Assembly (NCBI GenBank): GCA_021613335.1 | Contig: JAJTWR010000269.1 | Span: 346,001-410,000 of the forward strand | Source of the DNA: Whitmania pigra | Lineage: Eukaryota; Annelida; Clitellata; Hirudinida; Haemopidae | Direction: 5' to 3' | Length of the DNA stretch: 64,000 bases | Part shown: positions 26,008-53,400 of the stretch, piece by piece | How the letters are laid out: each line of letters opens with the position of its first letter | Position numbering within the stretch: the stretch's first letter is position 1 | Translations under genes and position numbers: made by a program | The notes under the pieces: model-generated | Database searches by the model: none | What the model saw: only the letters and a program-made list of their open reading frames with translations | Told to the model about the DNA's origin: nothing

Positions 26008-26585
26008 TCAAATGATCAAAAATGTATTCAAATGCTTAAGGTAATTGACATTGCTTTTGTGATTTTGTGATATACTTTTATATCTTATTAATGTTGCACA
26101 TAAGAATATTCTGATGTTCTTATTTCGTATCTGGAGATTGCTGCAGCTGTTAAAATTAACTGTTTTGTAGCAATGTAACAGTTACATCATACTATATCTA
26201 TTGCTTGTGTATTCATTGTTGATGAATCAAAAATGAATTTTCTTAAATCACATTTTCTTAAATGTTTAGCATGTAATTTTTTAGCTTTTTCATTTTCACT
26301 TTGATCTTTTTGCACTTGTAACAACATTAAGTAAACCGGAGATCTTCATTCAAATTGGAACATTGAAATGTTGAAGTCACGAAAATGCCCAAGATACAAA
26401 GAAACAGACAAATGACATCCATTGACTGAAAAATAATCTTGCACTTGTTAACTTCTGATGATACGTGAAAGTCGCATGCAATTTTTAATTACATAGTTTT
26501 TTTTATTTTGTTTTGATTTTTCAATTTGATAATTAAACTTCTTTATAAAACTCTATAAAGTTGTTTGAAAATATTTCTCACTAAA
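26008..26585. other. Intergenic sequence after the lectin gene
   Basis: AT-rich 3' flank with no open frame or domain worth reporting. Confidence 0.4.
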
Positions 26586-26966
26586 TGAAGAGAACAATTT
26601 TATTGACGTGTTAAAACATTAAGAAATATAATGAGCATTAAATTATTTGTAACAATTAGTTAATAATAATTATAATAAACATTAAATAATTTGTAATATT
26701 TAAATAATAATAAATTATTATAATACCCATTACATGTTTTATGTAATGAACATTATGTGATTTGTAATAATTAAATAAAATTAATCTTAATAAGCAGTAC
26801 AAAGCTTGTAGAACCGAAAATATAATAGGATAATTGGAAAGTAACTCCCTATTTTTAAGTATTGATAATTTATTTCTAAACCATAATTCTTACAAAAATG
26901 ATTAGGAGATGAAAGCGTGTAGCTTGGAGTTATATTTGAATTTAATAATTATTATATTGGTAGTGA
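26586..26966. repeat. Direct duplication, copy B
   Basis: Second copy of the 19098-19483 block, same orientation, about 95% identical by eye, 7.5 kb away. It differs by small indels such as GATGAAAGCGTGTAGC against GATGAAAGTGTGATGTAGC. Here it is not next to a copy of the membrane-protein tail: homology stops at TAGTGA and unrelated sequence follows. Confidence 0.9.
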
Positions 26967-27226
26967 TGCTACCAAAGCTGTTGTCAACAACAACAACAAA
27001 TTACATAACCTCCATCATAAACATCATTTTGCCCAATTTGCCAAAGTCGAGCGCCACAAAAGTCTGCGCCAGTATTGCAGATGAATTTAGCCGATAAAAT
27101 TTATTACGATGAATAAATGTAAAAAAAAAAACTCTTGTCAGAAAGCAACAAATTGATTTTATAATAAGTCAGAAAAAAAAAAATATATTTATTTATTTAT
27201 TTAAATAATAACATAAAATAATCATT

Positions 27227-28228
27227 TCAGTCGTCAGAATCATCATCACAATCCGGCACTTCCTCGTTAACTTCCGAAGCTGTTCCTTCCATGGCCGCCT
27301 TCAGAGGTTGTGCCAGGACGCTCTTTAATCTTTCCAGCTTTTCCACTTTTTCAAGGTCGGTCAAATCCTGTGCTTCGTAAAGTTCCCTCATGTCGGAGAT
27401 GGTGTATCCGGTGCACGATTTGGCGTCGAATGTGAATTTGTACGAGAAGCGGTTGTTGCTGCCCTTTTGATTGGTGATAAAAAAAAGAGTTAATGATAAC
27501 GATAAATTGATAATGATGATGATGAATATAATAACAGTAATCTTAAGGGATTATACTTAATGCACTATAACACAATACTGACGCATTTGTAACACAAATA
27601 TGGTAATAATATTATAATATATTAGGTATTATTATTGTTTTTACATGCATTAATACACCTACCTTTTCCATGATGCCCTGCTTGTAGTAATTTCTTATAC
27701 TCCTCGAGAGGTTACTGTAGGTCATGTCGTTTTTGCCCTTTGAACTCGCCCAAAGTTTGGAGAACTCCTGTTGGTTACTGAACTTAAAATCGCCATCGCC
27801 GCCAATCCAAATGACCTTGTCATTGTGCTTCCCTTCGAGTAAGGTCACCAGAATGAACTGCCAAAGCTGGATTTTTTTGACTGAAATATAATGGTTGGGT
27901 TGTGAAATCTACGAGATAAAATGAGATTTTTTAAAAGAAATATTTATTATTTTATTAGGAAATGAAATAAAGTAAAATATAGTAATTCGTAATTTTTTCG
28001 GTTTGACGAAATGACGACACGGATTGTAGTCAATATATAATCTGGCTATAAATCGGCAAAATCAATAGCATTAAATATGTGCTAAAATAAAATTATTTTT
28101 TATTGGAAAGCAATGTTTAAAAAAAGATTAGTCTAGTAAGACAATAACAATTATGTGATTATTAATATTATGTTATTATGTTGTCTTTATTATTAAAAGT
28201 TTAATATTATTTTGATTTCGTTATTAAA

Positions 28229-28270
<42 letters not shown>

Positions 28271-31200
28271 CATCATAATTTCTTATTATTTTTGTCCTTT
28301 TTCAATTGAACACAATCCAACGCAATCTGGCGTAAAGAGTTTTCCCATATTCATAACATTAGCATAATTTATTATATTATTTATTTATTCATTCATAGTA
28401 TATATGCAATAACAATATAAACAAATAATAATATAAACCAAACAAAAGTATACAAAAGTACACCAACCATGTGCCACGTCACTCTTCTCCGAATCTCCTT
28501 TTGCACTTTTCTTACCTTTCGCTGATGGAATAAAAAAAATAACTTTAAGAATTACATAAATATTTATTTCAAAAGTTTATATTTTCAAAATGATTTTACA
28601 AAATAAAAATAAATTGAAATAATAAATATTATTTATATTTGATTTAAAATAATTATTATTTATATTTGATTCAAATAATATTTATATTTGATTCAAATAA
28701 TATTTACATTTGATTCAAATAACATTTATATTTGATTCAAATAATATTTATATTTGATTCAAATAATATTTATATCAATTAAAATATTATTTATATCAAT
28801 TAAAATATTATTTATATCATTTCAAATATTATTTATATCATTTCAAATATTATTTATATCAATTCAAATATTATATACAAGAATAAACAATAAAAGATAA
28901 AAAATATTCTTATCTACTTTTCGGAATTTCCGGAATTGGAGTGAGTTTATCAAATTGTTTCGTTTTCGTTTCAACTGCTGCTTCAAAAACTTTCGGTTCG
29001 AATTTCAAACTTGGATCCTCGAGACCTGTTGTTGATAGTTGATAATTAATTTACTTATTAATTAATTAATTTATTTATTAATTTATCCGGTCAAAGGGCT
29101 AACAGCCAATAATGTTACCAGACTCAGCAAAAATGAAGGATAGTCAATATAATTAAAATTAATATTAGTGGCTGAGTATTATATTTATGCTAATTATGAG
29201 TTATTAATAATTGTTATTTCAGGACTAAATGAAGCAAGTAACAGATACATTTTCAGTTGCAATTCTATACCTGATGTTATTATTATTATTATTATTATTC
29301 TTTTTAGCAGAAGCTGATTAATAATACTTGCATTATTACCATTATAATTGTACATTACTTATTGCTAGGGATAGGAATATGTTTATTTGTATAGCGCCTC
29401 ATCCGAAGGGCGCTTTGTGGCGGTGCAGACTCGATCGCAAAAACGACTCTTAACGAATGTTACTTTTACCGAAGTTTGCAGGCACTCTACCCTCTGACTC
29501 AACTTGCACACCCGTGTTAATACTTAATTATTACTATTACTAATTATTAATATTACCAATTGTTAATATTAATAATTAGTAATGTTACCAATTGGTAATA
29601 TTAATAATATTACCAATTATTAATATCACAAATTATTAATATCACCAATTATTAATATTACCAATTATTAATATTATCAATTATTATTATCAATTGGTAA
29701 CATTACTAATTATTAATATTACCAATTATTAATATCACCAATTATTAATATTACCAATTATTAATATTACCAATTATTAATATTACCAATTATTAATATT
29801 ACCAATTATTAATATTACCAATTATTAATATTACCAATTATTAATATTACATATTATTAATATTACTTAATTATTAATATTACTTAATTATTAATATTAC
29901 CAATTATTAATATCACAAATTATTAATATCACCAATTATTAATATTACCAATTATTAATATTATCAATTATTATTATCAATTGGTAACATTACTAATTAT
30001 TAATATTACCAATTATTAATATCACCAATTATTAATATTACATATTATTAATATTACTTAATTATTAATATTACCAATTATTAATATTACCAATTATTAA
30101 TATTACCAATTATTAATATTACCAATTATTAATATTACCAATTATTAATATTACATATTATTAATATTACTTAATTATTAATATTACCAATTAAAATTCT
30201 CTCAACCAACCTTCAGATGGTTTGATACTGGAAGGTACAAAGTAAATGTAAACATCTTCTATTTGTCCGACATGGATCAGCATGTCCACAAGTTCTGGCA
30301 GGTGTCCTTCGTACGCCTGCCTCAATGTGTATGTGTCCTCACGCTGTAATTGGGCAATTGCATGGCTTTAAAAACTTTAATATAACTTTAAAAAAATAAA
30401 TTATTGTGTATTATTATTATTATTGTCAGCATGGCAATACCATATTATTATTATTGTTGTTATTATTATTGTTATTATTATTAATAATAATGTTACCAGA
30501 CTCAGCAAAAATGAAAGATAGTCAATATAATAAAATTAATATTAGTGGCTGAGTATTATATTTATGCTAATTATGAGTCTTTAATAATTGTTATTTCAGG
30601 ACTAAATGAGGAAAGTAACAGATACATTTTCAGATGCAATTCTATTCCTGATGTTATTATTATTATTATTATTATAGTTTCTATACTTGAAGAAGATAAT
30701 TAATCGCTTAATTAATCGCAACAATTACCTTGACGCCCTCATAACGAAAAACAATGTTCTCGCTGCCGTTCAGTACTTTGGCGCGAACGAGAAGCGTCTT
30801 GAGGAAGATGAAGCAGAAGTCGATGGAAAAGTTGTAAACCATGAAATCCCTGCCGATGGCATGCTGCTTCCATTCCTTGACGAAGGGCTGTTGACCTTTT
30901 ATGACGGGGTCAGTCATCGATTTCAGTCGTTCCCTGTTTATCTGGTGGTTTTAATATGGTGGTTGGTTAGTTCAGTAATTGGGCTACGGAATGAATGAAT
31001 GAGTTAATGAATTAATTTGTAATTAATTACCTTAATTAATAATATTATGAAATAATAATGAATGAATTAATTAATTAATTTGTAACGAATTATAGACAAA
31101 ATATTTACGCTGCTAGTGACCTAATGGCCCGTAAGATTCAGATTTATTTTTTTTTTTAAATAACAGTAACGTTCTGGTAATGATTAAAAATGATAAATAA

Positions 31201-34200
31201 ATGCCTGAAAGTCTCATCAACAAGGATGCCTCGTCATTAAAATCAAATTATCATCGCCACCACCACCGTCATTATCACCACGACCATCATCATCATCACC
31301 CTCACCAGCGTCATCACCATCATCATCATCATCATCGTTCCAAAATGAGATACTCAAAAATATCTCACTCTGTCTTGTTCGAGGATCTTGTCCAATAGCG
31401 ACGGTTCTCTTTCTGCAGAATCCGACTCAATTTCCTGAGTATTGTTGTTCAGAAATGTTAAATAAATAATTTATGAACAAATGAAAATTGTGATGAAAAT
31501 AAAAAATTATGCAATGCGATGATTTAAAAATAAAAAAGTGGGAAATTTTTGTTGCTAAAATAAAACATTTATTAATAAAACATTTTAATTTAAAAACTCA
31601 AACTTTTGACGACTACAATTAAATTAATCGATTGATTATTATTTTTTTTTTAATTTTCCGATTGCACATCCCTGAAAACAACCTCTTTTATTTCTTCGAC
31701 TTTTTCCGCTTTCACCATTTCCTTGCAATCGAGAAATTGATTGTCGATTGTGTTAAATACGAGTTGAGGTTTGACCTTGGTTTGGCGGCCACGAACAGAA
31801 ACCTTTTCTTCCTAGAATAGAAAACTGTGTTCTTGAAACTTTGAAAATATTCCGAAATGATTTTCGTATTTTAAAATATCTCGTGTGGTTCTTGTGCCTT
31901 GACTTGAAGCGATTTATTTAGCGCCAAACGCGGAATCATAAGTTAGAATACAGTAAAGCGACAGTAATTTTTAATCATAGCTAAAAGCATGAATTATTTT
32001 TTTATCTATTCATATTTTTTCTATCATCTATTCAACCAGTTAGTTAATTTATTGATAAATTTCCCATTACGATATTCAACAACATTGCAGAATAGTTAGG
32101 GCAGATTAAAATTAGATTTCACTCGACTATATGTATATATACTTTTCAACAAATAATAAATAAATAAAATAATAAATAAAAATGAACCTTTATTATGGTC
32201 AGATTGCCAAGTTGTTTGTCCGGTCTTTCCTTCATCGGGCGTTCTATCAACTTGCACTTGACATGACTTGGTTTGACTTCAGCCAAATTCAAGTTAACAT
32301 TGTTGTTGTCTAAAAGTGGCTCCTCCTTAACCGAATGATTGCCAACGCTGATTGGTAGAATTGTAGAGGTCGGGGCAATGACAATGACCTTTCGAGGTAC
32401 AGTTCCGCTCGCCTGGTTAATCATCTCGCCTGAGATCGGCGGAGAACTACACGGAGAGGAATATTCCTGTTTCACTTCCATTTTTAAGTTTGGATAAAGC
32501 GCACCAGTGGATGACGATTGGGGCGCGAAAGTTGTCGTGTCTAAGCACGGAAAGATCATGTCACTGACGTTGCTAGGGACGACCTGAATCGGTTCATAAG
32601 GACTGGATGTACGGCTAGACGCGCCAGAATCTGTTGCGTCGATTTCTCTGATTTCAGGCGACGTCAAGTCGGCCATCTTTGCAGAAATGTCCAATACTGG
32701 TTTTGAGGATGACAAGCTTTTTATTATGTTACTACCAGAGGGCAGGTTAATGGAGGGTCCCTTGTTTAGTACGAGCACCTTACGACCGGCACCGTCCTTC
32801 GGCAGAAAACTTGTTGGCGGAATTTGACAGCTGCTCTGGTCTGTTCTTGTCTGAGGCTTGATCATAAACTTTAACTTCAAACCGTCACTTGTACATGGGG
32901 AAATGATGTTTTGTGAGCCTTTGTTGTTGTTGTTGGTGGTCGAAATTATCAAAGGTTGTTTCGGCAGCCTTGAAAGGCAAATTACCTTCCGGGGTAATGA
33001 ACCGTCCTGTGACCTGAGGGTCATAGTTCAAAGTCATTAAGTGTTAAAAGAGGTTAATTGACTTATTTACATTAAGCTTGGAAATCTCAAATTACGTTGC
33101 GTGGAATGAACCGTTCAACGATTAAAGCATAATTTCATAGAGCTTAAAGTTATAAATGTACTTAATCTTATTAATTAACTACTTAATTGGTTGAGATAAC
33201 TTTAATTGTTAATTAATCTTAATTACGAAAATAAAACACCTGTAACGTAATGACCACGAATTCGAAAATGGAAAATTCATTAAAAGTAAAAACTGGCAAA
33301 AGATCGCTCACCTCGCGCCAAATTGGTTCTGTTCCTCATCGCTCGTCAAACTCTCCAACTTCCTCTTGCGCAACAAACTGCTTGAGTCCTGTGTCGTTTT
33401 TAGTCCTTCATTAATTATTCATGTTTCCGTTCTCATACATATTCATAAATGATCATTCCATTGAATCGTTTACTACTTATAACGCGAATAACGCGGAATG
33501 GTGCAAGATAGAAGTTTTCTTTAGAAAATGTTTGCAACGATTACGGAGTCGTTAATTATAGGTTCGTGTTTATTCATGAGTTCAATTAAACTGATCTGAA
33601 TTACCCAAAGATTCGATCTCAGTTTAAAAGCCCTCGAAATCACGTGATAGGAAACGGCGGCTTCATTAATATTCATCGAGTGGGGGGAGCTTGAATAGAA
33701 GTAATTCACAAAAGATAACGGACAAATATCGCATCCAAAACTTCACTCGATACTGCCAGAATGCATTCCACGCTGAATGACATGTTGGAATGTCAAACAG
33801 GCATTTCAAAATTAATTCATTTCAACTTGGTTTACATAAAAATTCGAAAGTATTGCTTTCAGCAATTTTGCCATAAAAAATAGGTCAAAGTCTTCACATT
33901 AGCGTTTATATTATTTTACGCAACCGATATTTTATGTTTTATCCACCGATAACCATTTCGGTTTAATCATTCCTTAAGCATGCATCGTAGGTGAATGGGT
34001 TGAATGATTGAGGAGCAAGGCAAAGATAAACAACGTGATTCGAGTTTGGAGCAAGTGTAATGTCGTTCTTTCACAATTTGACGTTTTTCGACAGTAACGA
34101 CTTTTATTTCATCAAAACGGAAATGAGACCAGCTCAAACCATTGACGAAAAGACTTTTTAGAAAAGCTGATGAGATTGTTAAATGAAATTTTACCTGATC

Positions 34201-34215
34201 TAACTCGCCCTCCAT
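27227..34215 (-). CDS. ETS-domain transcription factor (698 aa)
   Basis: Eleven minus-strand coding exons in phase: 34215-34195, 33388-33312, 33013-32188, 31811-31668, 31434-31369, 30941-30729, 30343-30211, 29025-28918, 28521-28468, 27880-27663 and 27463-27227. The C-terminal ETS winged helix (residues about 549-630) is clear: IQLWQFILVTLLEGKHND, VIWIGGDGDFKF, FSKLWASSKGKNDMTY, then the recognition helix LSRSIRNYYKQGIMEK with both GGA-contacting arginines, and NNRFSYKF. The protein should bind GGAA/T sites in the nucleus. The N-terminus has a basic LLRKRKLE stretch, a long Ser/Pro-rich region and two sumoylation-type motifs (VKQE near 214, VKEE near 262). Residues about 357-493 form a structured-looking block I cannot assign. 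The tail is acidic (DCDDDSDD). Ortholog group is uncertain; a GABPA/ELF-like member is possible. It is head-to-head with the kinase gene. Confidence 0.85.
28618..28870. repeat. Two adjacent tandem arrays, about 22-bp units
   Basis: Repeats of TTTGATTCAAATAATATTTATA (about 6-7 copies) give way to TATCAATTAAAATATTATTTA units (about 6). Intronic in the ETS gene. Confidence 0.85.
29110..29300. repeat. Intronic duplication, copy 1
   Basis: About 190 bases from TAATGTTACCAGACTCAGC to the TTA run after CTGATGTTATTA, repeated in the same orientation at 30488-30677 with few differences. The two copies lie in the introns on either side of the ETS-gene exon 30211-30343. Confidence 0.9.
29386..29472. 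repeat. Dispersed TATAGCGCC element, one of three in the window
   Basis: TTTATTTGTATAGCGCCTCATCC followed by GGGCGCTTTGTGG. Similar phrases occur at 16229-16266 (TTTGTATAGCGCCGTG...CGGCG) and 54173-54215 (TTTATATAGCGCACC). Each is more GC-rich than its surroundings and partly palindromic. Confidence 0.5.
29525..30195. repeat. 16-bp tandem array ACCAATTATTAATATT
   Basis: About 40 units of ACCAATTATTAATATT with variants (CACAAATTATTAATAT, TTAATTATTAATATTACT). Blocks are repeated at a higher order: a TATCAATTGGTAACATTACTAA variant occurs twice, about 285 bases apart. The array runs up to 15 bases from the donor of exon 30211-30343 in the ETS gene. Confidence 0.9.
30488..30677. repeat. Intronic duplication, copy 2
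   Basis: Second copy of the 29110-29300 block, ending in the same TTA microsatellite, about 50 bases from exon 30729-30941 of the ETS gene. Confidence 0.9.
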
Positions 34216-34937
34216 CCTTGCGTGCCCGATATTAGTTGGTTGTTGTGAGCGAAAATGCCAGTTATTTAAAAGTACCTTTTAAAAAAGATTTAAAAATATC
34301 TACTGAGTTTTTTTAATAAGCGCTGGTTTCTTGTCAGACTTGCGTGATATCTTAGTTTAGAGTTAATTTTCCTCAAAAGTTATAAAACATTCTTTGATGA
34401 CTAAATTTATATCAACTATTTCAGTTGGACGCTTCACATACGACTGCTATTAAACTGAAACTGGTAGATAATATCTAGTGTACTAAAAATTTCGGTATTC
34501 AGTAAAATCTTATGTATTTAAATATGATCTTCATCTTACTCAATGATATAAATATTGCCAACTCAAAATTCTTAAATCAATTCGCTCCTCAGTCTTGAAA
34601 TGAAAAGGCCGTAAAACATAGTATTAACATTCAATAAATTAAAAAATGCCCAAGGTCCGGTCATAAAATCAAACAGCTTATTTGCAAAAAAATTAATTTG
34701 CATAACAAATAATTTGTTTGAGAGAAATCAACCTAGAGCAGGTATCCTGCCAAGTAATTGCTCAATCAAATTGAAATCTCAAAATTACAATGGTTTAATT
34801 TAATTAAAAAAAAAACAAAAATAAATATTCAGTCGTCAAATGACAGAATTATCTTAAAACATTAAGACTTATGATGTCGACTACCCCATTAGAGTTCAAT
34901 CAAAAATTTAGTTCCGGTATAAACAAAGCGATTGGCT
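34216..34937. promoter_or_regulatory. Divergent promoter region between ETS and MAP4K genes
   Basis: The translation starts of the minus-strand ETS gene (34215) and the plus-strand kinase gene (34938) are 722 bases apart with no other gene between, so the region must hold both 5' UTRs or upstream introns and probably a shared bidirectional promoter. No TATA box stands out. Non-coding first exons elsewhere cannot be excluded. Confidence 0.45.
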
Positions 34938-49615
<14,678 letters not shown>

Positions 49616-52268
49616 ACTTTGACCCGACCCCGATAGCTACTTAATATTTATTATTAATATTATGACGATGACGAGTATGATATGATGTCATATTGTAGTA
49701 ATAATAGTAATCATTTTGTAACCGTGAATTTCGTGATAACGTCCTGGTAATATAACTTAAATTCTTTCGGATCTAATAATGTGTTAATAATATGATGATT
49801 AATGTTAATAATAATATTATAATTAGCGACGATTTGTTTTTATTGTGGGCGTTATCGAGTATAACAATCAAGATTATTTCTCAACTGTTACCTTGCGATT
49901 GTGATTCGTTCGTTTGCATTTCATTCGACCATCGAATGAAATTGTCTGCAACTGTTAATTATTAGTTAATCAATTATTTAATTATTTAATTCGTGTTTTT
50001 AATTGATTATCTTTAATCACCTGTTAGGCAATTATTATTATCATTATAATTATGGTGAAGATGATAATGATTATTATCATTGTGATTATAATTATTATTA
50101 TAATTATTATTATTATTATTAAATAGTAAGTTGTTATGGTTGATGTTGATAACTTTACGAGTATTTTATCAACTGTTTCCGTCGATTGGTGTTCAAGTGA
50201 ATTTTTGTAAGATTATTTTATTATCATTTTACATTCTCACTGTCAGAGCGATTTGTTTTCACGTTCCGAGTTGCATCGATGCACTGATGAATCGATCGAC
50301 CGATGCATTGATGTCGTATGGATGCATTGATGTGCTGCTGATGCATTAACGTTTCATCTTTTTTTTGCACTTTCCATGCATCGAGGACCAGCTGCAGAGG
50401 AGCAGACGACAGCTTTACACTCCGTTCGAGTACTTTTTACTTCGATGACTTGGCAATTTTTACTTTTTACTTTTTACTTGGAAATGTTTGATTTGAATGA
50501 GGATTGACGTGATTGGCCCATTCCTCGTGTTTTCATTCCCTACGGCTTTTCAACTTTATTTAATCGCAATTTGGTTTTTAACTATTATTAACTAACTAGT
50601 AGTGGTTATCATTAACTACTTGTGGTTATTATTATTATTGTTATTATTATTATTATTATTATAGTTATTATTATTATTTCTGCTGCTTGTGGTGGGTAAC
50701 ATTGAATGATAATGTTAATGTAAAGACTAAAAGTGGTTAAGTGGTAACATCTGGGTGGTCTCTGCCGTATTTGCTCAGGATTCAACAACGACGATTTTGT
50801 GATAAAGTGTGCTGTTGTTGTGATGTTGTCATGTTGTGTTGTTGTGCTGTTGTTACCATGCCTCATATTGAGGTTTCAACAATTTCAAACTACCTTGTCG
50901 ATACTTCGTAAAGCTTCGTTAATTATTCATTTCAACTGGTTGAATATTCGTTTCAGCTCATTAGTTATTCATTTCAGCTCGTTAAATATTCATGCGGGTT
51001 GCCATTTCTCCTCGTTCCACCCGCCTTCATTGAAATTATGCTAATGAGATGCAGTTCATTAATATTCATTGGGAGCTCAGATTTCACTGATATTCCTCTG
51101 ACGTTAATCATTGCAAGATTTTTGTAAAGTTTAGTCGGTGGTTTGGTATTGATTGGAATGTGGTTTTATTATGATAAGCATCTACATTATTTTTATTATT
51201 ATTATTATTTTTATTATGGTTTTATTAATATTATTATTATGTTATTATGATAAACATCCACATTATTATTATTATTATATTATTATTATTATTATTATGG
51301 TTTTATTAATATTGTCATTATGTTATTATGATAAACATCCACATTATTATTATTATTATTATTGTCGTTGTTGGAAATAGTAAATAAAGTACTATAACCA
51401 TCGTCATGAGCTGCGCAATTGTGTCGTGTGTGTGTGTGTGGTGTGTGTGTTGTGTGTGTGTGTGTGCGTGTGTTTGTGTGTGTGTGTGGTGTGTGTGTGT
51501 GTGTTGTGTGTGTGTGTGTGTTTTTGTAAATTAGATGCATACACCACATTAATTTTGAAATTCATTGCAATTGTCCTGTCGTTGATGGCTATTGTTGTTG
51601 TTATTATTGTTGTTGTTGTATGTGAATATCCAGTGTGGGCTTTGTTATTGTTGTTGTACTAGTTGTTGTTGTTGTTGTTGTTGTTGTTGATGATGATGAT
51701 ATTGATTATGTTTGTGGTTGACTTGGTAACGATCTCCGATGCTGGACTGGTTTTCAACAGTTGCAAATCACATTCGATTGGTCGATTTACTGTTACGTAA
51801 TGTTAGTGCTATGATTATTATATTGTTATTATTATTATATATTATTATTATTATTATTATTATTCTTATTATTATTATATTATTATATTATTATGGTCAG
51901 AATATCGTTAAATATTAATCATTGTCATGCTGATCTCCAGTGAGATTGGGGTTTTGATTTATAGATTAGATCATGTCTCAGTATCATCATCATCATTATT
52001 ATTATTATATTATTATTATTTATTATTATTATATTATTATTATTATTATTATTATCATCATTATTATTATCATTATTATTATTGATATTGTTATTACGGT
52101 TGTTGTTGTTGTTAAAAGTCAGTTGGAGACCGGATGTAGGTCCGCCTAATGGATGACTTCATCAGTCGAATCTTGTTGTTGATGAGTCGTGCTGATTGGA
52201 AAACTCATCTGTGCTGATAAAGTGTGCAATAATAATAATAATATAATAATAATAATAATAATATAATA

Positions 52269-52314
<46 letters not shown>

Positions 52315-52962
52315 AAATAATAATGATAATATAATGATAATATTAATGATAATAATAATGATAATAATAATGATAAAAATAATAATGATAATAATAATGA
52401 TAATAATCATCATCATAATCATCGTCTCGATCATTTCTTCAATCTCAATGTCGAATCTCTGATGTTTGATTGTTGAACTTTGTTGTTAAAAATTCTATTG
52501 TTTCATTCCTTGACATTCGTAATGCTCGTAATGTTAATTTCGACGAACTTGATGACGATTATGATTACAGAGGCCATGATGATTATGATGATGATGATGA
52601 TGATGTTTTTTATTCTTTAACCAGCTTCCTCGTGATGATTTTTGGTCCTCCGCGAATATACATTCCTGCAGATGAAGATGATAACGATTATTATTATTAT
52701 TTGTATTATTATTATTATTATTGTTGTTATTGTTATTATTATTATTATTATTATTATTTGTATTATTATTATCATTATTAACTTTATTATTATTATTATT
52801 ATTATTATTGTTGTTATTGTTATTATTGTTGTTATTATTATTGTCGTTGTGTTGTTGCTGTTGTTGTAAAACAGCGGTGCTCATAAAGTTGGAACTTTAA
52901 ACTTTCTTAGCAACAACAATTTTAATAACACTTAAGTCTGTTTTGTGACGAGTCGATGACTC

Positions 52963-52994
<32 letters not shown>

Positions 52995-53195
52995 AATAGA
53001 AATTTGTTTCAGGAATTATTTTTCAGTTTTCCTTTCGTCTGTGAGACAATTTCTAGACTACAAATTATGACGGTTATAATAATCATAACAATAATAATAT
53101 TAATTATATTTGGCAATTGTGATTGCTATTAGTTGTACTTTGTTATAATTATGGTTTTGCCTCCTAAACGGCTTCAAATTATTCCTCTTGTTGCT

Positions 53196-53226
<31 letters not shown>

Positions 53227-53400
53227 CGATGATGATGATGATGTATTTCTGTTTATGACTTTTTACTCTATAATAACAATCATGTTTCGTTGTTGTTATT
53301 ATTATTATTATAATTATCTACCTAATAAAACATTCGAGCCTGATGATGATGATGATGAGACAATTCGATTAATAAAGCATTAACATTCATTAAGACAATA
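49616..53400. other. Kinase 3' flank and repeat-rich intergenic region
   Basis: No gene is supported. It holds TTA runs (49400-49510, 50085-50120, 50640-50680, 51190-51365, 51815-51895, 51990-52085), an AAT tract at 52225-52410, a TTA/GTT tract at 52688-52870, a (TG)n tract at 51425-51525 and a GAT run at 53197-53245. AATAAA at 51383-51388 could be a distal poly(A) signal, but this is weak. Confidence 0.5.

Noticed and set aside
30729..30941. Classical Pointed (PNT/SAM) domain in the ETS protein
   Set aside because: Position is right, but the hydrophobic pattern does not match well enough by eye; kept as an open question.
51295..51662. His/Thr-rich or Val/Cys-rich proteins around 51426-51549
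   Set aside because: These come from a (TG)n/(AC)n dinucleotide tract.
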